Below, one piece after another: positions 40,869 through 49,757 of a stretch of DNA of 64,000 bases. Made by a program: the position numbers and the translations under genes. The stretch covers positions 248,001-312,000 of the forward strand of contig NZ_PTQY01000003.1 in the NCBI RefSeq assembly GCF_002943465.1. The letters are read 5' to 3'. Each line of letters begins with the position of its first letter. The stretch's first letter is position 1. The notes below the pieces were generated by a model. The model did no database searches. It saw nothing but the letters and a program-made list of their open reading frames with translations, and was not told where the DNA came from. The DNA is from Rhodoferax sp. TS-BS-61-7 (GTDB lineage: Bacteria; Pseudomonadota; Gammaproteobacteria; Burkholderiales; Burkholderiaceae_C).

Positions 40869-43169
40869 ATGCAGATACCCACCACACCCATTGTTAGAGA
40901 CATTGTGTTGGTGGGCGGCGGCCACAGCCATGTGGGTGTGCTGCGCCACTTCGCCATGCACCCGCTGCCCGGCGTGCGCCTCACCCTCATCTGTACCGAC
41001 GCCCACACGCCCTACTCCGGCATGCTGCCGGGCTATGTGGCGGGGCATTACACGTATGACGAGGTGCACATCGACCTGGTCCGCCTGTGCGCGGCCACCG
41101 GGGCACGTTTTATCCAAGCCGAGGTGACCGGGCTGGACCGCGAGGCCCGCACCGTGCAGTTGCGCGGCCGGCCCGATGTGGACTACGACCTGGTGTCGAT
41201 CAACACCGGCTCCACGCCGCAAATGTTGGTGGTGGGTGCGGCGGCGCATGCCGTACCCGTCAAACCCATCACCGGTTTCCAGCAGCGCTGGCTGGCGCTG
41301 CTGGCGCGGGTGGAGCAGCACCAGGGCCCGCTGGCTATCGCCCTGGTGGGCGGTGGTGCGGGGGGCGTGGAGCTGTGCCTGGCCCTGCAGTACCGGCTGC
41401 GCGCCGTGCTGCAGGCCGCCGGCCGTGATACCGAAACCCTGCAGTTCCAGCTGTTCACCGCCGAAGGCCTGCTGCCCACACACAACGCCGGCGTGCGCGG
41501 CCGTTTTGCGCGCGTGCTGGCGCAACGCGGTGTGCAGGTGCACCAGCACACCCCCATTACCGAAGTGCAGGCCGGGCGCCTGCGCAGTGCCCAGGGCAGC
41601 TGGTTTGCCGCCGATGAAGTGTTGTGGGTCACGCAGGCCGGCGGCGGCGCCTGGCTGCAGGGCACCGGCCTGGCGCTGAACGCCCAGCATTGCGTGCGCG
41701 TGCACAACACACTGCAAAGCATCACCGACCCGCGCGTGTTTGCGGCGGGCGATGTGGCGGCCATGGAAAATTTTGCGCTGGAAAAAGCCGGGGTGTTTGC
41801 CGTGCGCATGGGCATGCCGCTGGCGCGCAACCTGCAGCGCGCGGTGCAGGGCCTTTCGCTTGCGCCCTACCGGCCGCAGCGCCGCTGGCTGGCCCTGATC
41901 AGCACCGGCGACCAATATGCCGTGGCCTCGCGCGGCGCCCTCGGGTTTGCCGGTGCCTGGGTCTGGCGCTGGAAGGATTGGATAGACCGGCGCTTTATGC
42001 AGCGCTTTAGCGTGCAAGGAGCCAACGGTTTAGCGGGCATGTCAGCGCTGGCCGCAGCTGCCGCTCCTGCGCCCCTGCAACTCTCTGCCGAAGAATCCCA
42101 ACAGGCCCAGGCCGCTGTGGCCATGCGCTGCGGCGGCTGCGGTGCCAAGGTGGGCGCCAGCGTGTTGTCGCGTGCGCTGCAAGACCTGTGGGTGGCGCCC
42201 AACCCCGATGTGCTGCTGGGCCTGGACAGCCCCGACGACGCCGCCGTGGTGCGCATCCCCGCGGGCAAGGCGCTGGTGCACAGCGTGGACTTTTTCCGGG
42301 CCTTTGTGGACGACCCGTTTGTCTTCGGCCAGATTGCCGCCAACCACGCGCTGGGCGACCTGTTTGCCATGGGTGCCCAGCCGCACACGGCATCGGCAAT
42401 AGCCACCGTGCCCCCCGGCGTGGACCGGCAGGTGGAGGCCACGCTGCGCCAGATGATGGCCGGCGCGGTGCAGGTGCTCAATGCCGCGGGCTGCACGCTG
42501 ATAGGCGGCCACAGCGGCGAAGGCACCGAGCTGGCGCTGGGTTTTGCCGTGAATGGACTGGTGGATATCGATACGAACGGACAGTTGACCGGCGTAATGC
42601 GCAAGGGCGGCATGCAGCCGGGCGATGTCCTGCTGCTGACCAAGCCGATCGGCACCGGCGCCCTGTTTGCTGCCCACGGACGAGCAGCTGCCAGCGGGCG
42701 CTGGGTGCAGGCCGCTCTGCAAAGCATGGTGCAAAGCAACCGAGCTGCCGCCGACACCCTGCGCGTGTATGGTGCCACCGCCTGCACCGACCTGACCGGT
42801 TTTGGCCTGATCGGCCACACGGTGGAAATGGCGCGCCCCAGCGGCGTGCAGGTGGTGCTGGACGTGAACGCCCTGCCCTTGCTGGACGGCGCGCTGGACT
42901 GTGTGCAGCAAGGCCTGCTCAGCTCCCTGCACAGCGCCAATGCGCGCCAACAGCATGGGGTGCAGAACGCCAGCGAGGCCATGGCCCACGTGCGCTGGCC
43001 GTTGCTGGTGGACCCGCAAACCGCAGGCGGCCTGCTGGCCAGTGTGCCCGCCGCACAGGCCTCCGCCTGCCTGGCCGCGCTGCAGGCACAAGGCTACGCC
43101 GCAGCCTGCGCCATCGGCCAGGTGCAGGCCCTGCCGGCCGGGCAGGCGCCGGTGCTGGTAGCCCTGTAA
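40869..43169 (+). CDS. selD: NADH dehydrogenase-like flavoprotein fused to selenide, water dikinase (SelD)
   Basis: A 766-residue bifunctional protein. Residues 1 to about 380 form an NDH-2-like FAD/NAD oxidoreductase (DIVLVGGGHSHVGVL, ALVGGGAGGVELCLAL, FAAGDVAAM). A linker leads to SelD, which makes selenophosphate from selenide and ATP. The SelD active site is CGGCGAK with Cys424 and Lys427 at the same spacing as Cys17 and Lys20 of the E. coli enzyme; ATP-site motifs DDAAVV, SVDFFRAFVDDPF, and IGGHSGEGTELALGF follow. Cys rather than selenocysteine is encoded. Such fusions are known in cyanobacteria and some proteobacteria. No selA, selB or mnmH is in this window. Confidence 0.9.
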   Translation: MQIPTTPIVRDIVLVGGGHSHVGVLRHFAMHPLPGVRLTLICTDAHTPYSGMLPGYVAGHYTYDEVHIDLVRLCAATGARFIQAEVTGLDREARTVQLRGRPDVDYDLVSINTGSTPQMLVVGAAAHAVPVKPITGFQQRWLALLARVEQHQGPLAIALVGGGAGGVELCLALQYRLRAVLQAAGRDTETLQFQLFTAEGLLPTHNAGVRGRFARVLAQRGVQVHQHTPITEVQAGRLRSAQGSWFAADEVLWVTQAGGGAWLQGTGLALNAQHCVRVHNTLQSITDPRVFAAGDVAAMENFALEKAGVFAVRMGMPLARNLQRAVQGLSLAPYRPQRRWLALISTGDQYAVASRGALGFAGAWVWRWKDWIDRRFMQRFSVQGANGLAGMSALAAAAAPAPLQLSAEESQQAQAAVAMRCGGCGAKVGASVLSRALQDLWVAPNPDVLLGLDSPDDAAVVRIPAGKALVHSVDFFRAFVDDPFVFGQIAANHALGDLFAMGAQPHTASAIATVPPGVDRQVEATLRQMMAGAVQVLNAAGCTLIGGHSGEGTELALGFAVNGLVDIDTNGQLTGVMRKGGMQPGDVLLLTKPIGTGALFAAHGRAAASGRWVQAALQSMVQSNRAAADTLRVYGATACTDLTGFGLIGHTVEMARPSGVQVVLDVNALPLLDGALDCVQQGLLSSLHSANARQQHGVQNASEAMAHVRWPLLVDPQTAGGLLASVPAAQASACLAALQAQGYAAACAIGQVQALPAGQAPVLVAL

Positions 43170-43170
43170 C

Positions 43171-43228
43171 GCTATGTTTTCAATAGCTGCTTGCGCATAG
43201 TCCATATGGGCTAGAGGCCTTTTTGACT
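43171..43228 (+). repeat. Interspersed repeat copy 9, between the two NDH-like genes
   Basis: It reads GCTATGTTTTCAATAGCTGC, TTGCGCATAGTCCATATGGG, CTAGAGGCCTTTTTGACT. It begins 1 bp after the SelD fusion stop codon, a placement like that of copy 5 after the Hsp70 gene. Confidence 0.9.
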
Positions 43229-43250
43229 ATTAAAAACCCCAAACTCGTGA

Positions 43251-43256
43251 AACAAT
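43251..43256 (+). promoter_or_regulatory. Candidate -10 element 6 nt before the second NDH-like gene
   Basis: AACAAT is followed by AGCGCC and the ATG at 43263. A TTGACT lies at the end of the repeat but 22 bp away, which is too far for a normal -35. Confidence 0.3.
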
Positions 43257-43262
43257 AGCGCC

Positions 43263-44390
43263 ATGAACGCTTTGGCCGCGCACCTCAAGAACCATGTGGA
43301 CTCTGTGCCGCACCACGACGCACGGGGTTACCAGCCGCGCCAGCTGGTCTTGTTGGGTGGTGGCATGGCGAATTTGCAGGTGTTGTCCAACCTGGCCGCG
43401 CACCCGCTGGCCGAGATGCGCATCATCCTGGTGGCGCCCCACCCCCGCAGCATTTACCCCGGCATGTTGCCCGGTTTTGTGGCGGGCCACTACGCGCTGG
43501 ACGAATGCGCCATCCCGCTGGAGCCGCTGGTGCGCCGTGCCGGCATCCGCTGGCTGCAGCGCAATGTGAAAGCGCTGGACGCCGCCACCCAAACCCTGCT
43601 GCTGGACGACGGCAGCACCCAGCACTACGACTGGCTGTCGGTCAACACCGGGCCGGTGCAAAACCGCGAGCAGATTGAGCGTGACATGCCCGGTGCGCGT
43701 GAACACGGCCTGTTTGTGCACCCCATGGAGACCTTTGCCGCCCTGTGGCCGCGTGTGTGTGAGCTGGGCGAAACACGGGCGCTGCGCATTGCCGTCATCG
43801 GTGCGGGCACGGCAGCCATGGAACTGGCAATGGCCGTGCGCCAGCGCCTGCCTAACAGCGCCGTCACACTGGTGGCCGGCCCGCTGGCCGATGGCGCCAG
43901 CACCCCCAGCCCGCTGCAGCAGCGCCTGAGTACCACCATGAAGGCGCAGCGCATCACCGTGTTGCATGACACCGCGGTGGGTCTGAAAGCCGACGAGGTG
44001 CAGTTGGGGTGTGGTGCCCGCCTGGCCTGTGATGTGCCGCTGCTGGCCATCGAAGGCCAGACCCCGGCCTGGCAGGCACAAAGCGCCCTGGCCCTGTCGC
44101 CACAAGGCCAGATCGTCACCGACCACTACCAGCGCAGCACCAGCCACCCGCAGGTGTTTGCCGTGACCGACAACAGCATGGCACTGGCACGCAACCTGCC
44201 GGCCGCCACCACCGGCGGCACCTTGCACGCCAGCCGCAACGAGGCCAACGCCCTGCACCTGCTGTTTGGTGGTGCACAGCAGGCGGTGGCCGGCTGGGGC
44301 ACCTACAGCGCCCAGGGCCGCCCCATCAGCTGGCTCAAGGAATGGGCCGACCGCCGCTTTGTGGCGCGGTACTTGCAAAACACGCCTTGA
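43263..44390 (+). CDS. NADH dehydrogenase-like FAD/NAD(P) oxidoreductase, paralogue of the SelD fusion N-domain
   Basis: A 375-residue flavoprotein. The FAD motif is LVLLGGGMANLQVLSNL and the NAD motif IAVIGAGTAAMELAMAV. The block YPGMLPGFVAGHYALDE matches YSGMLPGYVAGHYTYDE in the SelD fusion, so the two genes derive from a common ancestor; this copy has no kinase domain. No membrane helix is visible. It lies 93 bp after the fusion gene, separated by repeat copy 9. It may be a redox partner in the same process. Confidence 0.88.
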   Translation: MNALAAHLKNHVDSVPHHDARGYQPRQLVLLGGGMANLQVLSNLAAHPLAEMRIILVAPHPRSIYPGMLPGFVAGHYALDECAIPLEPLVRRAGIRWLQRNVKALDAATQTLLLDDGSTQHYDWLSVNTGPVQNREQIERDMPGAREHGLFVHPMETFAALWPRVCELGETRALRIAVIGAGTAAMELAMAVRQRLPNSAVTLVAGPLADGASTPSPLQQRLSTTMKAQRITVLHDTAVGLKADEVQLGCGARLACDVPLLAIEGQTPAWQAQSALALSPQGQIVTDHYQRSTSHPQVFAVTDNSMALARNLPAATTGGTLHASRNEANALHLLFGGAQQAVAGWGTYSAQGRPISWLKEWADRRFVARYLQNTP

Positions 44391-44458
44391 AGCGTGGGCG
44401 CGGCAGTGCCGTGCGCCAGCTGTTGCTGCCCGGTAACCCGGGATTCGCTCCCTTGAGC

Positions 44459-44464
44459 GACAAT
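44459..44464 (+). promoter_or_regulatory. Candidate -10 element 10 nt before the MscS gene
   Basis: GACAAT lies 10 nt before the ATG at 44475. It supports that ATG over the one at 44463, which would fall inside the hexamer. Confidence 0.3.
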
Positions 44465-44474
44465 GATTTTCACC

Positions 44475-46091
44475 ATGAAACGACTCCTCATTGCCTGCTG
44501 CCTGGGCCTGTCCATGGCCAGCACCGGCTGGTCTGCTGAATCCCTGCCTGTACCCGCCACCACGGTTGATGCGGCAAGCACCCTGCACTACTTCAACCGC
44601 CCGGTGTTCACCTTCCGCAGTGCGCTGTCCGGGGTGTCGGCGGCAGACCGCACCCAACGGGCTGCCGCGCGGCTGCGCGAACAACTCGGCGGCCAAGGCC
44701 CCCACCGCGTCAGCCAGAAGCCCGATGCCATGGGGGTGCTGGTACAGATTAACGGCGCCACCACCTTTGTGGTTACCGCGAACGACGTGGACGTGTTGCA
44801 GCAGGAAACCCTGGAGGCCAGTGCCCAGCGCGCGGCCCAGGCGCTGGACCTGGTGATTGCCGAGAGCCGCGAGGCCCGCGACTGGCAGGCCATGGTGCGG
44901 GCGTTGGGCTGGTCGGCCCTGGCCACCGCATTGGCCCTGGCACTGGCCTGGGTGCTGCGGCACGGCCACGCGGCACTGGCGCGGCGCCTAGTCACGCTGT
45001 CCGAATGGCATTCGCGCAAGCTGCAGTGGGGCGGTATAGAACTGCTGCAGCGCGAACGTGCCGCCACCGTGGTGCGCAAGCTGCTGGGCGGCGTGCACAG
45101 CCTGGTGCTGCTCTTGCTGGTGTACGAGTGGCTGAGTTTTGTGCTGGCGCGGTTTCCGTTCACCCGCGCCTGGGGTGAAACGCTCAACAGCTATTTGCTG
45201 AACCTGCTGGGCCTGATCGGTAGCGCGGTAGTGGGCGCGGTTCCGGGCCTGTTTACCGCAGTGGTGATCTTCTACCTGGCCCGTGCCGCCACCGGCATGC
45301 TGGGCCGCTTTTTTGACCGCATCCAGCAGGGTGAACACAGCCTGGCCTGGCTGGATGCCGATGTGGCCGTACCCACGCGGCGCATTGCCACCGCCGTGGT
45401 GTGGCTGTTTGCCCTGGCCATGGCCTACCCCTACCTGCCCGGTGCGCAGACCGAGGCGTTCAAGGGCCTGTCGGTGCTGGTGGGGCTGATGATTTCACTG
45501 GGTGCCTCCAACCTGGTGGGGCAGGCGGCCAGTGGGCTGATCCTGACCTACGGCCGGGTGTTTCGCCGTGGTGAATATGTACGCATTGCCGACCAGGAGG
45601 GCACGGTGACCGACGTGGGCATGTTTGCCACCCGCATCCGCACCGGCCTGGGCGAAGAGGTCACCATCTCCAACACCACCATCTTGGGCAGCACCACCAA
45701 AAACTACTCGCGTGCCGTGCAGGGCGCGGGGTATGTGCTGGACACCACGGTCACCATTGGTTATGACACCCCGTGGCGCCAGGTGCATGCCATGCTGGAA
45801 GAAGCCGCCACACGGACCGAAGGGGTGCTGACCACACCGGCCCCGCAAGTCTTCCAGACGGCGCTGTCCGACTGGTACCCGGTGTACCGCCTGGTGTGCC
45901 AGGCCGTGCCTTCGGAGCCACGCCCGCGCGCGCTGCTGCTAAGTGCGCTGCACGCCAACATCCAGGACGTGTTCAACACCTATGGCGTACAAATCATGTC
46001 GCCACAGTACATTGCCGACCCGCAAGCGCCCAAACAGGTGCCGCCGGACCAGTGGTACCCCGCACCGGCCCCTCACCCCCATCGCCCATGA
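44475..46091 (+). CDS. MscS family mechanosensitive channel
   Basis: A 538-residue inner-membrane protein with a signal peptide (LLIACCLGLSMASTGWSA), a periplasmic N-terminal region of about 130 residues, several helices, and the MscS pore and beta domain (VLVGLMISLGASNLVGQAASG, then RRGEYVRIADQEGTVTDVGMF and the ISNTTILGSTTKNYSR strand). It protects against osmotic downshock. Its stop overlaps the next gene's ATG (ATGA), so the two are co-translated. The ATG at 44475 gives the better signal peptide. Confidence 0.9.
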   Translation: MKRLLIACCLGLSMASTGWSAESLPVPATTVDAASTLHYFNRPVFTFRSALSGVSAADRTQRAAARLREQLGGQGPHRVSQKPDAMGVLVQINGATTFVVTANDVDVLQQETLEASAQRAAQALDLVIAESREARDWQAMVRALGWSALATALALALAWVLRHGHAALARRLVTLSEWHSRKLQWGGIELLQRERAATVVRKLLGGVHSLVLLLLVYEWLSFVLARFPFTRAWGETLNSYLLNLLGLIGSAVVGAVPGLFTAVVIFYLARAATGMLGRFFDRIQQGEHSLAWLDADVAVPTRRIATAVVWLFALAMAYPYLPGAQTEAFKGLSVLVGLMISLGASNLVGQAASGLILTYGRVFRRGEYVRIADQEGTVTDVGMFATRIRTGLGEEVTISNTTILGSTTKNYSRAVQGAGYVLDTTVTIGYDTPWRQVHAMLEEAATRTEGVLTTPAPQVFQTALSDWYPVYRLVCQAVPSEPRPRALLLSALHANIQDVFNTYGVQIMSPQYIADPQAPKQVPPDQWYPAPAPHPHRP

Positions 46092-48019
46092 CGCCAGCGC
46101 AGCAAATCGCCTACATCGTTCGCACTGAGCTGCGGGCGTTTGTGCGTTACCCCAAGATGCTGGTGGCCACCGCAGCCGTGGCCCTGCTACCGGCGCTGTA
46201 CGCGCTGATTTATCTCTCTAGCGTGTGGGACCCGGCCTCCAACACGCAGTCGCTGGCGGTAGCGCTGGTGAACCTGGACGAAGGGGTGGAGTACCGCGAC
46301 CACGTGTTCAACGTGGGCTGGCAGGTGGTGTCCAAACTGCGCAGCAGCCACCGCTTTGGCTATGTGGACCTGCACGATGCCGAGGAAGCCCGGCACCGGG
46401 TGCGCCAGGGCACCCTGGCGTTTGCGCTCATCATCCCCAAGGACTTCAGCTCCAACGCCATTCCCGGCGCACAACCGGGCGGTGGCAAGTTGGTGATCTA
46501 CAGCGCCGAGGGCAACAACTACGAAACCGCGGTGATTGCCCGCCAGTTCGCCACCGAATTGGGCCACGAGGTGAACGAAAGCCTGAACGAACGGCGCTGG
46601 GCCCTGGTGCTGAGCAATGCGGCGGGATCCCAGCACAGTGTGGACCAACTCCGGCAAGGGGTGGAACAGCTGCGCCTGGGTGCGGCACAGCTCAAAACCG
46701 GCAGCGAACAAACCGCCAGTGCGGCCAAAACACTCTCCGGCGGCGCTGGCAAGCTGCAGGGCGGTGTGGAGCAACTGACCGACGGCATGCGCCAACTAGG
46801 CACCGGCCTGCGCACCATGGACGCGCGCCGCCCGCCCAACTCCGAACTCAACCGGCTCAAAGCAGGTGCCGAGAGCCTGGCGGCCGGGCACGGCGAGTTG
46901 TCCCGTGGTTTGGATGAATTGCAGGTGGGGTCGCAAAAAATCCGCGAGGGTGTGGCCGGGTTTCAGGAAGAAGCCAATGGCAGCCTGCTGGTGTCGACCC
47001 GCGTGAAAGACAACGCCAACCAGCTGGTCAACGGTGTGAACCAGCTCGACGAGGGCCTGAAGAGCGCCGCCCACGCACAGCGTGAGCTGACGGATGGGGC
47101 CGACAAGGTCAGCGTGGGTGTGGGCGCACTAACTACTGGCATGCGCACGCTCAACGGTGGCATTCGCACCGCCGTGGGCAAGCTGCCTGAAGACTCCCAG
47201 CTGGATGAACTGAACCGCGGCGCCAGTGCTCTGGCGAATGGCAACTTTGCACTGGCCGACGGGTTGCAAAAAATCCGGGCAGGCTCCCAGGGCCTCTCGG
47301 GCGGGCTGGACCTGTTGGCCAATTCGTTGCCCGCCGCGCTGGACACACCCGGCGGCAGCGCGGCAGGCATGGCCAGCTCGGTGCAACCGGTGATGGAGCT
47401 CAGCGCCCCAGTGTCCAACAGCGGCAGTGGTTTTGCTCCCAACATCCTGCCCGCGGCCCTGTGGCTGGGCGCCGGCATTGCGGCCTTCCTCATCCATGTG
47501 CGCACGCTGCCCCGGCGGGCCCAGCATTTCTCGCGCCCGGCACAGCTGCTGGGCAAGATGGGCTTGCCCGCTGCGGTGGTGGTGGTGCAGGCGCTGCTGC
47601 TGGGGTTGGCGGCACAAGGGGTGCTGACCATGCGCGTGGCCAACGGCCCGGCTTTTATGCTGACGCTGGTGGTGTCGGGCCTGAGTTTTCTAGCCATGGT
47701 GCTGCTGCTGACCAAGGCCTTTGGCGATGCGGGCAAGGCCATGGCCATGGTGCTGCTGGCGGTGCAGCTTTCTTCATCGGGCGGGGTGATGCCGGTGGAG
47801 CTGAGCGGGGGCCTGTTCACCCAGATCAGCCCCTGGCTACCCATGACCTGGGTAGTGCGGGCGGTCAAGGCGAGCCTGTTTGGCGCGTTTGATGGGCAGT
47901 GGGCCCGCCCCCTGGTCTACGTGGCGGCGTCTGGGGTTGCCGCCATGTTGCTGTCCATGGTGGTGGGACGCTGGCGCTTTGTCAAAACCACGGCGATGCG
48001 CCCGGCGGTGGACATTTAG
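46088..48019 (+). CDS. YhgE/Pip-like membrane protein (ABC-2 permease fold) with heptad repeats
   Basis: A 643-residue protein with one N-terminal helix (MLVATAAVALLPALYALIYL), a large extracytoplasmic region, and about five C-terminal helices of the ABC-2 type. The extracytoplasmic part contains many X3-Leu-X2-Gly heptads (for example QLRQGVEQLRLGAAQLKTG), the pattern of YhgE/Pip proteins and phage-infection proteins. No ATPase is adjacent. It overlaps the MscS gene by 4 bp and converges with the gene at 48024, with 4 bp between. Exact function unknown. Confidence 0.85.
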   Translation: MTPAQQIAYIVRTELRAFVRYPKMLVATAAVALLPALYALIYLSSVWDPASNTQSLAVALVNLDEGVEYRDHVFNVGWQVVSKLRSSHRFGYVDLHDAEEARHRVRQGTLAFALIIPKDFSSNAIPGAQPGGGKLVIYSAEGNNYETAVIARQFATELGHEVNESLNERRWALVLSNAAGSQHSVDQLRQGVEQLRLGAAQLKTGSEQTASAAKTLSGGAGKLQGGVEQLTDGMRQLGTGLRTMDARRPPNSELNRLKAGAESLAAGHGELSRGLDELQVGSQKIREGVAGFQEEANGSLLVSTRVKDNANQLVNGVNQLDEGLKSAAHAQRELTDGADKVSVGVGALTTGMRTLNGGIRTAVGKLPEDSQLDELNRGASALANGNFALADGLQKIRAGSQGLSGGLDLLANSLPAALDTPGGSAAGMASSVQPVMELSAPVSNSGSGFAPNILPAALWLGAGIAAFLIHVRTLPRRAQHFSRPAQLLGKMGLPAAVVVVQALLLGLAAQGVLTMRVANGPAFMLTLVVSGLSFLAMVLLLTKAFGDAGKAMAMVLLAVQLSSSGGVMPVELSGGLFTQISPWLPMTWVVRAVKASLFGAFDGQWARPLVYVAASGVAAMLLSMVVGRWRFVKTTAMRPAVDI

Positions 48020-48023
48020 GCAG

Positions 48024-48461
48024 CTAGCGCGGCAGCCGCATGAAGGTGGGCTGGACCTTCCACTCCGTGCACACAAAGTGCCCGCGGTCCAACAGGCGGT
48101 CGGCAATGCTGTTATCGGCGTACTGCACCTTGCCATCTTTGCACACCATCACAGTGTCTTCTGTTGACACTTGCTGCAGCAAATTGGCCAGCATCAAGCT
48201 GTCGCGCATGCCCACATAAATCACCAAGGCCACCACCACCAGCACCAAGAGCGCGGAAGCATCCCGTGCGGCCTTGCGCCAGGGCGCGGCAGGAACCTGC
48301 GGGGTCTGTGGCAAATGGCCGGCCCCCAGGCTGAACAGCTCCACACCGGCGGCATGGGTTTCGAGAATGGTGCTGGGCTCGTCCTCAGCGTCCACGGCAG
48401 CAGATGCAGCGGTACTGGCGGCGGGCAAATACGCCCGCCCAAAGGGTTTGGTTTGTTTCAT
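48024..48461 (-). CDS. Hypothetical protein with one transmembrane helix
   Basis: A 145-residue protein with a cytoplasmic-looking N-terminus of about 65 residues rich in Ala, Glu and Pro, one strong helix (ASALLVLVVVALVIYVGM), and a C-terminal part with two cysteines (VMVCKDGKVQYADN, HFVCTEWKVQPTF). I do not recognise the family. The ATG at 48461 was chosen because the protein then starts with a short basic segment. It is convergent with the YhgE-like gene. Confidence 0.65.
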   Translation of the reverse strand: MKQTKPFGRAYLPAASTAASAAVDAEDEPSTILETHAAGVELFSLGAGHLPQTPQVPAAPWRKAARDASALLVLVVVALVIYVGMRDSLMLANLLQQVSTEDTVMVCKDGKVQYADNSIADRLLDRGHFVCTEWKVQPTFMRLPR

Positions 48462-48617
48462 GTGCGGCTCCCTGGTACAGATCCAGGCGCACACGCATTG
48501 CCACAGCAATGGAACACTGCTGGCAACCCCGCTATCCCTTCCGTGCAAAGCGCGGACGGGGACCGGAGGCTTTGCGTCCCTGCCTTTCGGCAGGTTTGCC
48601 CGGATTTTTTTGCTAAA

Positions 48618-48640
48618 GCGCGATTGTAGAAAAATCGCGC
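48618..48640 (-). terminator. Hairpin after the TTT binding protein gene
   Basis: GCGCGATT and AATCGCGC form an 8-bp stem around a 7-nt loop, 9 bp after the stop codon on the minus strand, followed by TTTAGC. The T tract is short. Confidence 0.5.
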
Positions 48641-48648
48641 GTCAAACG

Positions 48649-49623
48649 CTACTCGACTTTGGCGCCCGAGGCCTGCACGATGCCTTTCCACTTGGCGTAG
48701 TCAGTCTTGAGCAGGGTGGAGAACTGGTCCACTTTCATGGCCACGGGCTCGGCGCCCTGCGCCAGGATGGCGGCCTTGACCTCGGGGTTGGCCAACAGCT
48801 TGTTCACTTCGGTGTTCAGCGTGGTGACCACGGCAGCCGGCGTGCCAGCAGGCGCAAGCAGGCCGTACCAGGTGCTCACGTCAAAGTCTTTGTAACCCGA
48901 CTCGGCCACGGTGGGCACATCGGGCAGGGAGCTGCTGCGCGCGGCCGAGGTCACGACCAGGGGGCGCAGCTTGCCGGCCTTGATCTGGGCCATGGCCGAA
49001 GGCACGGAGGACACCAGCAAGTCCACATTACCCGCCAGTGCGTCCATCAGCGCGGGGTTGGAGCCCTTATAGGGGATGTGGCGGATATTGATATTGGCGG
49101 CTTTCTCAAACAAGTGGCCGGCCAGGTGGATGGTGGTGCCGTTGCCGGGCGAACCGTAGGTGATGGTGTCGGGGTTGGCACGTGCCGCGGCCACCACATC
49201 GGCCAAGGTCTTGAACTTGGAATTGGCGCTGGTGGCAATCACCACCGGGGTGTAAGCCACATGGGCCACGGCCACCAGGTCCTTGGTCGGGTCCCAGGGC
49301 AAGTTGCCATACAGCCAGGGGCCCACCACCAAGTTGTCCTTTTGGCCCATCACGATGTCGTAACCCGTGGGCGCCGCCTTCACCGCCTCGGTGATGCCGA
49401 TGGTGCCGCCTGCACCGGCGCGGTTGTCGGGCACCACGGACCACTTGTTGGCCTCGGTCAGCTTTTGTGCCACCAGGCGGGACAGGATGTCGGTGCCGCC
49501 GCCAGGAGGAAACGGAATGATCAGGCGGATGGGTTTGGTCGGGTAGGCAGCGTTTTGGGCATGGGCCACGTTCACCGCCGCCAAAGACACCAGACTCCAC
49601 ACCAACAGCTTCTTCAACAACAT
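48649..49623 (-). CDS. Tripartite tricarboxylate transporter substrate-binding protein (Bug family)
   Basis: A 324-residue periplasmic protein with a signal peptide ending AVNVAHAQ and the family start YPTKPIRLIIPFPPGGGTDILSR. The segment GYDIVMGQKDNLVVGPWLY and the conserved GSPGNGTTIHLAGHLFEKAA follow. No membrane components (TctA or TctB) are adjacent; such orphan Bug proteins are very numerous in Burkholderiales. The ligand, probably a carboxylate, is not predictable. Confidence 0.95.
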   Translation of the reverse strand: MLLKKLLVWSLVSLAAVNVAHAQNAAYPTKPIRLIIPFPPGGGTDILSRLVAQKLTEANKWSVVPDNRAGAGGTIGITEAVKAAPTGYDIVMGQKDNLVVGPWLYGNLPWDPTKDLVAVAHVAYTPVVIATSANSKFKTLADVVAAARANPDTITYGSPGNGTTIHLAGHLFEKAANINIRHIPYKGSNPALMDALAGNVDLLVSSVPSAMAQIKAGKLRPLVVTSAARSSSLPDVPTVAESGYKDFDVSTWYGLLAPAGTPAAVVTTLNTEVNKLLANPEVKAAILAQGAEPVAMKVDQFSTLLKTDYAKWKGIVQASGAKVE

Positions 49624-49757
49624 GGCAATTTCTCCAGAAAAATGAGGGCACGGGCCTTGGACCCCGCGCCGGGCGATTCTGCCCCAAGGACCAAAGTTTC
49701 ATCTTGCGGGATACCCGCACACCGTGTGCGGCCAGTGCAACAGCAGACTTGAAGGCA

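Noticed and set aside
42123..42149. Possible selenocysteine codon at the SelD active site
   Set aside because: The active-site codon is TGC (Cys) and the frame has no internal TGA, so this is a Cys-type SelD.
43223..43256. Promoter using TTGACT at the end of repeat copy 9 with AACAAT as -10
   Set aside because: The spacing is 22 bp, too long for a standard sigma-70 promoter.
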